Below, piece by piece: positions 43,539 to 51,896 of a stretch of 64,000 nt of DNA. Position numbers and translations under genes: made by a program. Origin of the DNA: an uncultured Marinobacterium sp. (GTDB taxonomy: Bacteria > Pseudomonadota > Gammaproteobacteria > Pseudomonadales > Balneatricaceae); contig CANMWJ010000004.1 in assembly GCA_947501565.1 (NCBI GenBank), forward strand, positions 124,001-188,000, written 5' to 3'. Position 1 is the first letter of the stretch. Each line of letters opens with the position of its first letter. The notes below the pieces were generated by a model. It made no database searches and was not told where the DNA came from. It worked only from the letters and a program-made list of their open reading frames with translations.

Positions 43539-46433
43539 TTATACTGCCTGATTGGCGTCTGCATACCACTGACTGAGAATATTGAGCAGTTCATCGCGTT
43601 TTTGCAGCAGGCTGGGGATCTTCTCCTGCGCTGCTTGCTCCTGATTCTCGTCTAACAGTGCCAGCATCTCATTGGATTGCCTGTGGATCGCTTTATGGAT
43701 CTGGTCGACCTGTTGCCAGTGATCGCTATGGCCGAAATGGGCGTAACCGTCGCTGTTTAGCCAAAGACCGAAACGGCAGGTGGTGTGGTCCAGCGAGTCG
43801 TGGGGCATCACCTCGTGGGTTTCACGTTTTACGTAGGAGATGATGCGGCTGACCCAGCTGCGGTGATCAACACTGGCGGCCAGCAGGGGAAAGTTCTTCA
43901 TCGGCATCTGCACATTTTTCGCCGTCTGCCAGCTTGGATCAGGGGTGTAGTTGCGCATCCATTCCGGGAACTGCTCACCCGGCATCGGCAGGGCGATACC
44001 AAATCCCTGGGCGATGTTGCAGCCCAGATGCATCAGCATGATCCCCTGTTCGATATCCTCCACGCCTTCAGCGACCGTTTTCTTCCGAAAGGCGGTCGCC
44101 AGGCCCATGATGCCTTCGACAATCGCCAGGTCTTCCGGGTTATCCATAATGGTGCTGACAAAACTGCAGTCGATCTTGATGGTATCGGCTGGCAAGCGTT
44201 TAAGGTGGGTGAGGCTGGAGTAGCCGGTGCCAAAGTCATCCAGTGCGAAGCTGACACCCAGTTCGCGACAGCGGTTGATGATCTCTCCCGCGTCGGCGAT
44301 GTTTTCCAGCGCGGTGTTCTCCAGAATCTCCAGTTCCAGCGCGTCGGCGGGCAGCTGTGGATAAGCTCCGAGCAGTTGCTCCAGGGTGCTGACAAAATCG
44401 TTCTCCATCAGACGCTGACCGGAGACGTTGACGTTCATGCTCAAATCCAGGCCCTGCGCCCGCCAGCGGTGCAGCTGGGCGATACTCTGCTCCAGCACCC
44501 AGTTATCCACGGCGCTCATTACCGGGTCGGATTGCAGTTGAGGCAGGAACTGGCTGGGTTGTAGCAGACCTTTGGTCGGGTGCTGCCAGCGGATCAGCGC
44601 CTCGGCGCCGATGACTGCGCCACTGGGCATATCTACTTTCGGTTGGTAGTGCAGCGTAAATTCGTTGTTCGCCAGGCCTTCGTATGCCTGCTGCACCCAG
44701 GAGCGGCGGTGATCGATGGCGTCATTTTCGTCCGCATCGAACAGGTAGTAGCGATTACGCCCAAGTTGTTTGGCGTGGTACATCGCCTGATCAGCGTGGC
44801 GCAGCAGCATATCGGGATCGCAGTCATCGTTCGGGAAGAGGGTTAAACCGATGCTGGCGGAGATGGTGATCGTGTGGCCGCGTACAGTGTAGGGTGCGGC
44901 GATCTGCTCCAGCATGCGCTGAATCACATCCTCGGCCTGCTGCTGGTTGTTCATATTGGGCATCAGTAGCACAAATTCGTCACCGCCTAAGCGCGCGATC
45001 GTATCGTGCTGGCGAGAAGCGTTTTGCAGGCGGGCGGCGACGTCGATCAGCAGTTGATCGCCCACTTCGTGGCCGAGGTTGTCGTTGACCGGCTTAAAGT
45101 GATCAAGGTCCAGATAACCGATGCTGAGCAACTGGCCTGACTGGCGGCTGTGACGCAGCGCTTCGGTCATCCGTTCTGAGAGCAGGGTGCGGTTGGGCAG
45201 GTTGGTCAGCGGGTCGTAGAACGCCAGGTGTTTCAGCTGCTGCTGACTGGTTTTCAGGTCGGTAACGTCCAATCCCTCAACCAGAACATATTCGGTGATT
45301 TCTGATTCGCTCTCGATCGGCTGGAAGCGGCAGTCACAGAAACGCAGTTTGCCACGCGCATCCAGGTGCTGGGTGTCCATCTGGCTGCTGATTCCCTGTC
45401 GGGCATCGATCAGCACTTTACGGATACGATGCTGCTGTACCCGATCGTTGGTACGCCAGACCGTGTCCCAGATCGGCTTATGCAGCACCTCTTCGCGTCT
45501 GAAACCGCTTACCTTAAGTGCCGCTGCGTTGATCTCCAGCACGTGGCCGTCGGTATCCAGCAGCACCAGAAAGATGTTGGTGGTGTCGAAGATCGCGTGC
45601 AGTTTATGTTCATAGCGACGAATCTCCGATTGGGAGAGTTTCTGTTGCTGGTTCACACGGCTGGCGAACTCTATTTCGATCTGGTGCACGATGTCGTGCT
45701 CGGTGATCAGCCCCACCACTTTCTCGGTGTTATCAACCACCACCAGATGGCGGATGTTGTGTTCCTGCAGTTGCTCCAGCGCGACCGGTACAGAGGTGTC
45801 CTGAGCGACCGTTTTTACCGGTGATTTCATCACCTCATACAGTGGAATCCCAGCGTCGATGCAGGCGTCGTTATAGAGTTTTACCGCGTCGTACTCCGTC
45901 AGAATCCCGCAGGGGATCTCGTTGTCGGTTGCAATTACACAGCTGAAGCGGTGTTCCGCCATCGTGCGCAGCGCCTCTAGCGCGGAGGTCTCCTTAGGCA
46001 CGGTCAGCGTATGGCTGCTCATCAGGCCGCGGATATCACGCATGCGGGAGATAAAGGAGGAGCTCAGGTGGCTGCGAAAATCGCCCTCACTGAGAATCCC
46101 TTTCGGATAACCTTCGCGGTCGGTGATCAGCAGGTGGCGGATATTGTGCAGCGCCAGTTGGTGATACCCCTCACGAAACTCCAGATGCCCGGGGGCTGAA
46201 ACGACAGGTTTGCTCATCACCTGAGAGACCGGGCAGCAACTGCTGATGTTGTTGGCCAGCGCCGCGAGAATATCCCGTTCGGTGATGATGCCCACCGGTT
46301 CACCGCCGTATTCGATCAGCAGGGAGCTGAGCTGGTGGTGTTTCATGATGGCGGTCGCGGCAGCCAGCGTGGCATCTGCCGGAGCGGTATAGAGGGCAGT
46401 GGTTAACAGATCATCCAAACATTTTACATTCAC
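43539..46433 (-). CDS. cyclic-di-GMP enzyme: CBS x4 - PAS - GGDEF - EAL - CZB
   Basis: 964 residues. Two CBS pairs (about 5-125 and 135-255), a PAS domain (about 275-390), GGDEF (about 400-565) with intact GGDEF at 483-487 and an RxxD inhibitory site (RQHD at 474-477), and EAL (about 580-825) with E611 in AEALIRW, DDFGTGYSS and AEGVED. The last 110 residues form a CZB zinc-binding domain: H857, DHTTCRFGLWLNSDG (Cys886), and later His residues. CZB-diguanylate cyclases such as E. coli DgcZ are zinc-inhibited. Both enzymatic halves look active, so net activity is unclear; CBS (nucleotides), PAS and zinc are candidate inputs. No membrane segment: cytoplasmic. Confidence 0.93.
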   Translation of the reverse strand: MNVKCLDDLLTTALYTAPADATLAAATAIMKHHQLSSLLIEYGGEPVGIITERDILAALANNISSCCPVSQVMSKPVVSAPGHLEFREGYHQLALHNIRHLLITDREGYPKGILSEGDFRSHLSSSFISRMRDIRGLMSSHTLTVPKETSALEALRTMAEHRFSCVIATDNEIPCGILTEYDAVKLYNDACIDAGIPLYEVMKSPVKTVAQDTSVPVALEQLQEHNIRHLVVVDNTEKVVGLITEHDIVHQIEIEFASRVNQQQKLSQSEIRRYEHKLHAIFDTTNIFLVLLDTDGHVLEINAAALKVSGFRREEVLHKPIWDTVWRTNDRVQQHRIRKVLIDARQGISSQMDTQHLDARGKLRFCDCRFQPIESESEITEYVLVEGLDVTDLKTSQQQLKHLAFYDPLTNLPNRTLLSERMTEALRHSRQSGQLLSIGYLDLDHFKPVNDNLGHEVGDQLLIDVAARLQNASRQHDTIARLGGDEFVLLMPNMNNQQQAEDVIQRMLEQIAAPYTVRGHTITISASIGLTLFPNDDCDPDMLLRHADQAMYHAKQLGRNRYYLFDADENDAIDHRRSWVQQAYEGLANNEFTLHYQPKVDMPSGAVIGAEALIRWQHPTKGLLQPSQFLPQLQSDPVMSAVDNWVLEQSIAQLHRWRAQGLDLSMNVNVSGQRLMENDFVSTLEQLLGAYPQLPADALELEILENTALENIADAGEIINRCRELGVSFALDDFGTGYSSLTHLKRLPADTIKIDCSFVSTIMDNPEDLAIVEGIMGLATAFRKKTVAEGVEDIEQGIMLMHLGCNIAQGFGIALPMPGEQFPEWMRNYTPDPSWQTAKNVQMPMKNFPLLAASVDHRSWVSRIISYVKRETHEVMPHDSLDHTTCRFGLWLNSDGYAHFGHSDHWQQVDQIHKAIHRQSNEMLALLDENQEQAAQEKIPSLLQKRDELLNILSQWYADANQAV

Positions 46434-46788
46434 GGCACAACTACCTGTCGCAGAACCTGTATGCCTTTGGCGGCCGGAATCGAATCAGATGGGCGCCGTG
46501 GGCAAGTTGTCGGGCGCGCCACTGGAGGGGGAGGTTGTATACAGAATGGGCAGGGAGCAGGGCCACATCGGCGGATACCGATCCGGTAATCGAATGGACC
46601 TCCCTGTGCCGCGCTCTATATTCCCAACAGTCGGGCGCTTATAACGGGCAATAATAGCGAAATCCACAATCAATTTGTGGGAAAAAATCATGGCAGATGA
46701 ACTATTTTTTGTAAGGTGAGGTGGAAACGCCTATCATCCCCACCCCTCTCAGATGATTAGCAATTAGTAATAAACGGAATCACACATC
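46434..46788. other. intergenic region upstream of rapA
   Basis: A 355-base divergent gap. The best signal is TTGTAA at 46709-46714 and TATCAT at 46732-46737 (17-base spacer), a plausible rapA promoter with a 45-base leader. CCACAA-TCAA-TTTGTGG at 46664-46680 is a small inverted repeat nearby. Nothing else recognisable. Confidence 0.45.
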
Positions 46789-49659
46789 TTGGCACACTCC
46801 CAATACACTCAAGGTCAGCGTTGGATCAGTAATACAGAAGCCGAACTCGGTCTGGGCATCGTCGTGGAAACCGACGGCCGCCGGGTCACCCTGGAGTTTC
46901 CCGCCGCTGAGGAGCAGCGTACCTACGCGGTAGATAACGCACCGATCAGCCGTGTGGAATACCCTGTCGGCGAGACGGCGCGTAATTTGTCCGGTCAGAC
47001 GTTTTGTATTGAAGAGCGCCACGAGAACAACGGTTGCCTGATCTATATCGGCAGCACCGATGAGGGTGAAGCGGTTGTGGTGCCGGAGGCGGAGCTGGAC
47101 AGCTTCGTGCAGTTCAGCAAACCGGTGGATCGCTTGTTTGCCGGGCAGATCGACAAACTGAAACGTTTCCGTCTGCGTCTGGACACGCTGGAGCATCAGC
47201 ACCGCCTGCAACAGTCCAACGTTACCGGCCTGCTGGGTGCCCGCGTGCAGACACTGCCGCACCAGCTTTACATTGCTAGTCAGGTCGCTAACCGTCACGC
47301 GCCGCGCGTTTTGCTGGCAGACGAGGTAGGCCTGGGTAAAACGATCGAAGCGGGCCTGATCCTGCTGCAGCAGATCGTGACCGGCCGTGCCGAGCGTGTG
47401 CTGATCACCGTACCAGAAAGTTTGCTCTACCAGTGGCTGGTAGAGATGCTACGTCGCTTTAACCTGCGTTTTACCGTACTGGATGAGATGCGCTGCATCA
47501 CCATGGACATGTCCGGTGTCGAGAACCCGTTTGAGAATGCGCAGCTGATCCTCTGTAGCCAGACCTTCCTCAGCGAAAATCCGGAGCGTCACGCCCAGGC
47601 GATGGCCGCGGATTGGGACCTGATGGTGGTGGATGAAGCACACCACCTGGGCTGGAGTGAAGAAGCCGCGAGCCACCTCTATCTGGCGATCGAAGCACTG
47701 GCTGAGAAGATTCCGGGTGTTCTGCTGTTGACTGCAACGCCGGAACAGCTGGGTCTGGAGGGCCACTTTGCCCGCCTGCGTCTGCTCGATCCGAACCGCT
47801 ACAACAGCCTGGCGGAGTTCCGCGAAGAGGAGGGCGGTTACCAGCAGGTGAGCCAGCTGGTGGAGCATCTGCAGGAGGAGAATATCAAGCAGCGCCTGGA
47901 GCAGGATAAAGGCCTGCAACAGCTGCTGGCGAACTATCTGGATCAGGAGGCAGTGGATGAGCTGCTGGCCGGTCTGGATACCGACGATGAAGCGGACGCT
48001 GTTCAGCGTTGCATCGAGAAACTGCTGGATCGCCATGGTACCGGGCGCGTGCTGTTCCGTAACACCCGTGCCGCCGTGGCTGGTTTCCCAGAGCGTCAGT
48101 TGCTGACCTATCCACTGGATGCACCTGAGGTCTATGCCGAGCGTCACAACGAAGAAAGCGTCGAACATCGTATGCACCCGGAAAAAGTGCTGGGTGACGA
48201 CTGGCTGAAGACAGACCCTCGCGTGAGCTGGCTGGAAGCCTGGCTGAAAGAGAACCGCTACGAAAAGGCGCTGCTGATCTGTGGCAGCAAACATACGGCG
48301 ATCGCACTGGAAGAGTATCTGCGTCTGCGTGTGGGTATCCGCAGTGCGGCCTTCCACGAAGGCCTCAGCCTGATCAATCGTGACCGTGCCGCGGCGTACT
48401 TTGCTGACGATGAGGATTCCGCACAGCTGCTGGTTTGCTCCGAGATCGGCAGTGAAGGGCGTAACTTCCAGTTCGCTCACCACCTGATCATGTTTGATCT
48501 GCCGCTTAACCCGGACCTGCTGGAGCAGCGTATCGGCCGTCTCGACCGTATCGGTCAGACCGAAACCGTGCAGATCCACGTGCCTTACTACGAGGACAGT
48601 GCGCAGGAGGTGTTGCTGCGCTGGTACGATGAAGGTGTTGACCTGTTCAGTCGTCCATGTGCCGCCGGTCAGCAACTTTACCTGAAGTTCGCCACCGAAC
48701 TGCACGCACATATGGATGATGAATCCGGCCACAACGAAGGTCTGGATAAACTGCTGGAAGAAACCGCTCACGAAACCACCGCCACCATGCAGGTATTGCA
48801 GGATGGCAGGGACCGTTTGCTGGAGCTGAACTCTTGTGATCCGGCGCGTGCCGAGCAGATCGTGGCGGATGTGGAAGAGGCCAGCGACCGCCTCAAGCTG
48901 ACCGACTACATGGACCGAGTTTTCGACCAGTTCGGTGTCGAGCAGCAACCGCATGGGCAGGATTCCATCATCCTGCATCCAACCGACCACATGCTGCATG
49001 ATCACTTCCCGGGGCTGCCGGATGAAGGTCTGACCGCTACTTACCGCCGCTCTGAGGCGTTGTCGCGCGAAGATATGCACTTCATGACCTGGGAACACCC
49101 GATGGTGCAGGGCGCCATGGAGATGGTATTGGGTAGCGATTTCGGTAACACCACCGTCTGCACCATGAAACTGCCACCGCTGAAACCGGGTACGTTGCTG
49201 CTGGAAGCGGTGTTCCGCATCACCTGTGCTGCACCTAAATCGCTGCAGCTCTCCCGTTATCTGCCGGGTGCGACCGTGCGCGTGGTGGTGGACAGCAACG
49301 GTAACGACCTGAGCAAGGTACTGACCCAGGCGCACTTCGATCAGCTGGGTGAGCGGGTACCGCGTTCCACCGCACAGAATCTGGTCCGCCATGGCCGTGA
49401 AGAGATCCAGGGGCTGGTTGACCGTGCAGATGCGCTGGTTAAACCGCAACGTGATGCCACCGTTGCTACGGCGCTGGAAAACGTCCAGGCGCTGCAGGGC
49501 GGTGAACTGGACCGCTTGCAGGCACTGGCGAAGGTGAACCCGAACGTCCGTGACGAGGAGATCGACCATCAGCAAACCCTGCTGAAGGAGTTGAGCTACT
49601 ACCTGTCGGAAGCCCAGATCAACATGGATGCGTTGCGTCTGGCGGTTGTTACCGACTGA
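46789..49659 (+). CDS. rapA: RNA polymerase-associated helicase RapA
   Basis: 956 residues from a TTG at 46789 (MAHSQYTQGQRWISNTEAEL); no ATG or GTG precedes the conserved GQRWISNTEAELGLG, which matches the E. coli N-terminus. Swi2/Snf2 ATPase: LLADEVGLGKTIEAGLIL, DLMVVDEAHHLGW, LLTATPEQLG, then the second lobe SEIGSEGRNFQFAHHLI and EQRIGRLDRIGQTE. RapA binds RNA polymerase and recycles it after transcription. TTG usage may keep expression modest. Confidence 0.96.
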   Translation: MAHSQYTQGQRWISNTEAELGLGIVVETDGRRVTLEFPAAEEQRTYAVDNAPISRVEYPVGETARNLSGQTFCIEERHENNGCLIYIGSTDEGEAVVVPEAELDSFVQFSKPVDRLFAGQIDKLKRFRLRLDTLEHQHRLQQSNVTGLLGARVQTLPHQLYIASQVANRHAPRVLLADEVGLGKTIEAGLILLQQIVTGRAERVLITVPESLLYQWLVEMLRRFNLRFTVLDEMRCITMDMSGVENPFENAQLILCSQTFLSENPERHAQAMAADWDLMVVDEAHHLGWSEEAASHLYLAIEALAEKIPGVLLLTATPEQLGLEGHFARLRLLDPNRYNSLAEFREEEGGYQQVSQLVEHLQEENIKQRLEQDKGLQQLLANYLDQEAVDELLAGLDTDDEADAVQRCIEKLLDRHGTGRVLFRNTRAAVAGFPERQLLTYPLDAPEVYAERHNEESVEHRMHPEKVLGDDWLKTDPRVSWLEAWLKENRYEKALLICGSKHTAIALEEYLRLRVGIRSAAFHEGLSLINRDRAAAYFADDEDSAQLLVCSEIGSEGRNFQFAHHLIMFDLPLNPDLLEQRIGRLDRIGQTETVQIHVPYYEDSAQEVLLRWYDEGVDLFSRPCAAGQQLYLKFATELHAHMDDESGHNEGLDKLLEETAHETTATMQVLQDGRDRLLELNSCDPARAEQIVADVEEASDRLKLTDYMDRVFDQFGVEQQPHGQDSIILHPTDHMLHDHFPGLPDEGLTATYRRSEALSREDMHFMTWEHPMVQGAMEMVLGSDFGNTTVCTMKLPPLKPGTLLLEAVFRITCAAPKSLQLSRYLPGATVRVVVDSNGNDLSKVLTQAHFDQLGERVPRSTAQNLVRHGREEIQGLVDRADALVKPQRDATVATALENVQALQGGELDRLQALAKVNPNVRDEEIDHQQTLLKELSYYLSEAQINMDALRLAVVTD

Positions 49660-49684
49660 TCCCATCCGCCCATCCGCAGAGGAG

Positions 49685-49707
49685 GCCGACGCCGGTCGGC
49701 TTTCTCT
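49685..49707 (+). terminator. probable terminator of rapA
   Basis: GCCGAC-GCCG-GTCGGC (49685-49700) followed by TTTCTCT, 26 bases after the rapA stop. Short stem and interrupted T-run. Confidence 0.65.
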
Positions 49708-49864
49708 GATCACGCTTACTCTCCCTCGCCCACCTGAGCTGTTTACGGCGTATCTGTCGCGACTGTCTTAAATCTCCCACTAAACACAAAAGACCACTGC
49801 TGTATAAAAAACGACCTATACTGCCCGGGTGTTCATATTTTGATCGTCGGGAGGCGGTTAGGTT

Positions 49865-50200
49865 ATGGAAGAGCGTCGTAAACATCCCCGTTTGAAAAGA
49901 GACTCGGTGATCCGTATTCGGACCCCGATAGGCATTGAGCCTGTTGTACGGTGGGAAGGTGTGGTGACCAATATGTCGGAAGGTGGCGTCTTTGTGGCGC
50001 AGGTGCCGCTACAGGATTTCTGTCCAGAGATGGCGGTGGAAGCGGAGATTCTGGGAGAGGGCTGGGATCATCGGATGCCAACACTGAGTATGAAAGTGAT
50101 CAGGGTTGGTCAGTCGGGTATCGCGCTGGTTTATCAGGAAGCCGAAGTTGCCTTGTGGGATAGCACCTATCTGCCAGAGTCTGTAAACCCATCGTGGTGA
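49865..50200 (+). CDS. PilZ-domain protein (first of two)
   Basis: 111 residues. RRKHPR at 4-9 (the RxxxR c-di-GMP site) and NMSEGGVFV (the D/N-x-S-x-x-G motif) identify a PilZ domain that fills the protein. PilZ proteins bind cyclic-di-GMP and alter motility or surface proteins. GGGAGG-like sequence precedes the ATG. A near copy follows 148 bases later. Confidence 0.9.
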   Translation: MEERRKHPRLKRDSVIRIRTPIGIEPVVRWEGVVTNMSEGGVFVAQVPLQDFCPEMAVEAEILGEGWDHRMPTLSMKVIRVGQSGIALVYQEAEVALWDSTYLPESVNPSW

Positions 50201-50216
50201 TATCTATCGTTGTCGG

Positions 50217-50248
50217 CGGGCATGCCCTCAGGGCCGGTCGTATGCCCG
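50217..50248 (+). repeat. stem-loop between the two PilZ genes
   Basis: CGGGCAT (50217-50223) and ATGCCCG (50242-50248), with inner GCCCT/AGGGC pairing. No T-run; partial termination or processing between the paralogues is possible. Confidence 0.45.
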
Positions 50249-50348
50249 TTGTAAATATATCGCATCCCAGTCGTTTCCCTCCTATGTCTGTCTATACTTC
50301 CTGCAGCTGATCTATCGCCAACGATCTCCTCAATCAGGGCTCCCGTTT

Positions 50349-50684
50349 ATGGATAAACACCGCGATCGCCGCAACCACCGTCGGTTTCAGACCCACTACC
50401 GCATCCGATTGCGCCATCCCCGTTTCGGTATGCTGGTCGGTTGCGTGGAAAATATGTCGGAGGGCGGTGTATTTGTCAGCCGTATCCCAAGGGCTGACTT
50501 TCGATTGGATATGGAGGTCGAGGCGCAGATCATTGGCGAATGCTGGGATCTGGAGCTGCCACCGCTCACCATGCGGGTTGTGAGGATCGGACGCACCGGT
50601 GTAGCGATGGTGTTTACCGGCGCGTCTGTGTACCTGAGCGAATCAAATATAACGACCGCCAGCTGCGACGGCGGCGGTGAATAA
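50349..50684 (+). CDS. PilZ-domain protein (second of two)
   Basis: 111 residues, same length as its neighbour and alike throughout (CVENMSEGGVFVSRIP, ADFRLDMEVEAQIIGECWDLELP versus VVTNMSEGGVFVAQVP). The Arg motif is RRNHRR. The pair arose by tandem duplication. The last 42 bases overlap the convergent copD-like gene. Confidence 0.9.
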   Translation: MDKHRDRRNHRRFQTHYRIRLRHPRFGMLVGCVENMSEGGVFVSRIPRADFRLDMEVEAQIIGECWDLELPPLTMRVVRIGRTGVAMVFTGASVYLSESNITTASCDGGGE

Positions 50685-51095
50685 TCCCAGAATCAGGTTA
50701 GTGCCAACAATCATCCGGATACGGTTGAGGCAGGCTCCCGCATCGGGCCACCGCTCAGCGCCCACCGCTTCTTTGAGGCCTTTATAGGGTGCAAAGAACA
50801 GATACGCGAAAAGTCCCATCATCAGGTAGCCGGTGCCAAGCATGATATGTACGTGGCTGCCTACCACACCCATACCGCCATAAATACCGATCATCCAGTG
50901 TCCGCTGATAATCAGCAGGGCGATTGAAACCCATACCCAACGAAAAAACAGGCTCAGGGTGTGGCACCACAGCGGCAATCTCTGCGGTGGCTCCAGCAAC
51001 TGACCCGCAACCGGGCGCAAACAGACGTAGGCAAAGAACATTCCGCCCACCCAGACGATAGCTGCTAATACGTGAAGAATGATCGCAATTTCCAT
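50643..51095 (-). CDS. CopD-family membrane protein
   Basis: 150 residues, four membrane helices, with conserved HVLAAIVWVGGMFFAYVCLRPV at the N-terminus and GSHVHIMLGTGYLMMG centrally; the family relates to copper-resistance CopD/YcnJ. Named by family only: no copper genes nearby. Convergent with pilZ2, 42-base overlap of the 3' ends. Confidence 0.82.
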   Translation of the reverse strand: MEIAIILHVLAAIVWVGGMFFAYVCLRPVAGQLLEPPQRLPLWCHTLSLFFRWVWVSIALLIISGHWMIGIYGGMGVVGSHVHIMLGTGYLMMGLFAYLFFAPYKGLKEAVGAERWPDAGACLNRIRMIVGTNLILGLFTAAVAAGGRYI

Positions 51096-51218
51096 ACCCC
51101 TATCCTTTTAGCAAATTGGTTATCTGGAGATCGAATCTACCGGACCCTGCGTACAGAGAAAAGGCCAGTTTTTCTGGATACACTATAGGTGCTAGTCGGA
51201 GAGAACGGGGGATCGGAT

Positions 51219-51896
51219 ATGGAAATTCTGCAGGTGAAAAATCTTAGTAAAAGCTACCCGGTGGCTGATGGCAGTCAGCAGGTGTTGGAAAATCTGGATC
51301 TGAGGCTAAATGCAGGGCAGGTGATGATGCTATTGGGACCCAGCGGCTCTGGGAAGTCCAGTCTGCTTAGCCTGTTGGCCGGTCTGGAACCACCCGATCG
51401 TGGCGCCATATCCATTCAAGGAACCGAGATTACCGCCCTGAACGAAGCTGAACGTACCGCGTTCCGGCGCCGTAACATCGGTGTTGTCTACCAGTTCTTT
51501 AACCTGATCCCTACTTTAACCGTGATGGAAAATGTGCTCCTGCCACTCTCCCTGAACGGTCGCCTTGCCGAACAGGAAGAGGCTGAACGGCAGCTGGCAC
51601 GTATGGGTTTATCGGACAAACTGGATCGTTTTCCGGAGCAGCTTTCTGGTGGTGAACAGCAACGGGTGGCGATCTGTCGGGCGTTGGTGCATAAGCCCGC
51701 GCTGCTATTGGCCGATGAACCCACCGGCAGCCTGGATAACGATACTGCTGAGATTGTGCTGGAGATGCTGCTGGAACAGGTACGCGAGCACAATCTGACA
51801 CTGGTAATGGTGACCCATAGCGAAGCGCTGACCACCCATGCCGATCGGGTCCTGCGCTTACATCGCGGCGTGCTGGAGCAGGTGGGCGGATGTTAG
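51219..51896 (+). CDS. LolD/MacB-type ABC transporter ATPase
   Basis: 225 residues from the ATG at 51219 (MEILQVKNLSKSYPVADGSQ). Walker A GPSGSGKSSLLSLLAGLE, Q-loop YQFFNLIPTLTVMENVLLPL, signature LSGGEQQRVAICRALV, Walker B ALLLADEPTGSLD and VTHSEALTTHADR. Belongs to the mechanotransmission (LolCDE/MacB/YbbA) group. Its end overlaps the permease start by 7 bases. Confidence 0.94.
   Translation: MEILQVKNLSKSYPVADGSQQVLENLDLRLNAGQVMMLLGPSGSGKSSLLSLLAGLEPPDRGAISIQGTEITALNEAERTAFRRRNIGVVYQFFNLIPTLTVMENVLLPLSLNGRLAEQEEAERQLARMGLSDKLDRFPEQLSGGEQQRVAICRALVHKPALLLADEPTGSLDNDTAEIVLEMLLEQVREHNLTLVMVTHSEALTTHADRVLRLHRGVLEQVGGC

Noticed and set aside
47449-49713. A 754-residue open frame on minus opposite rapA
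   Set aside because: It is exactly antisense to the conserved RapA sequence, has low-complexity His/Gln-rich composition and no family resemblance; a by-product of codon bias.
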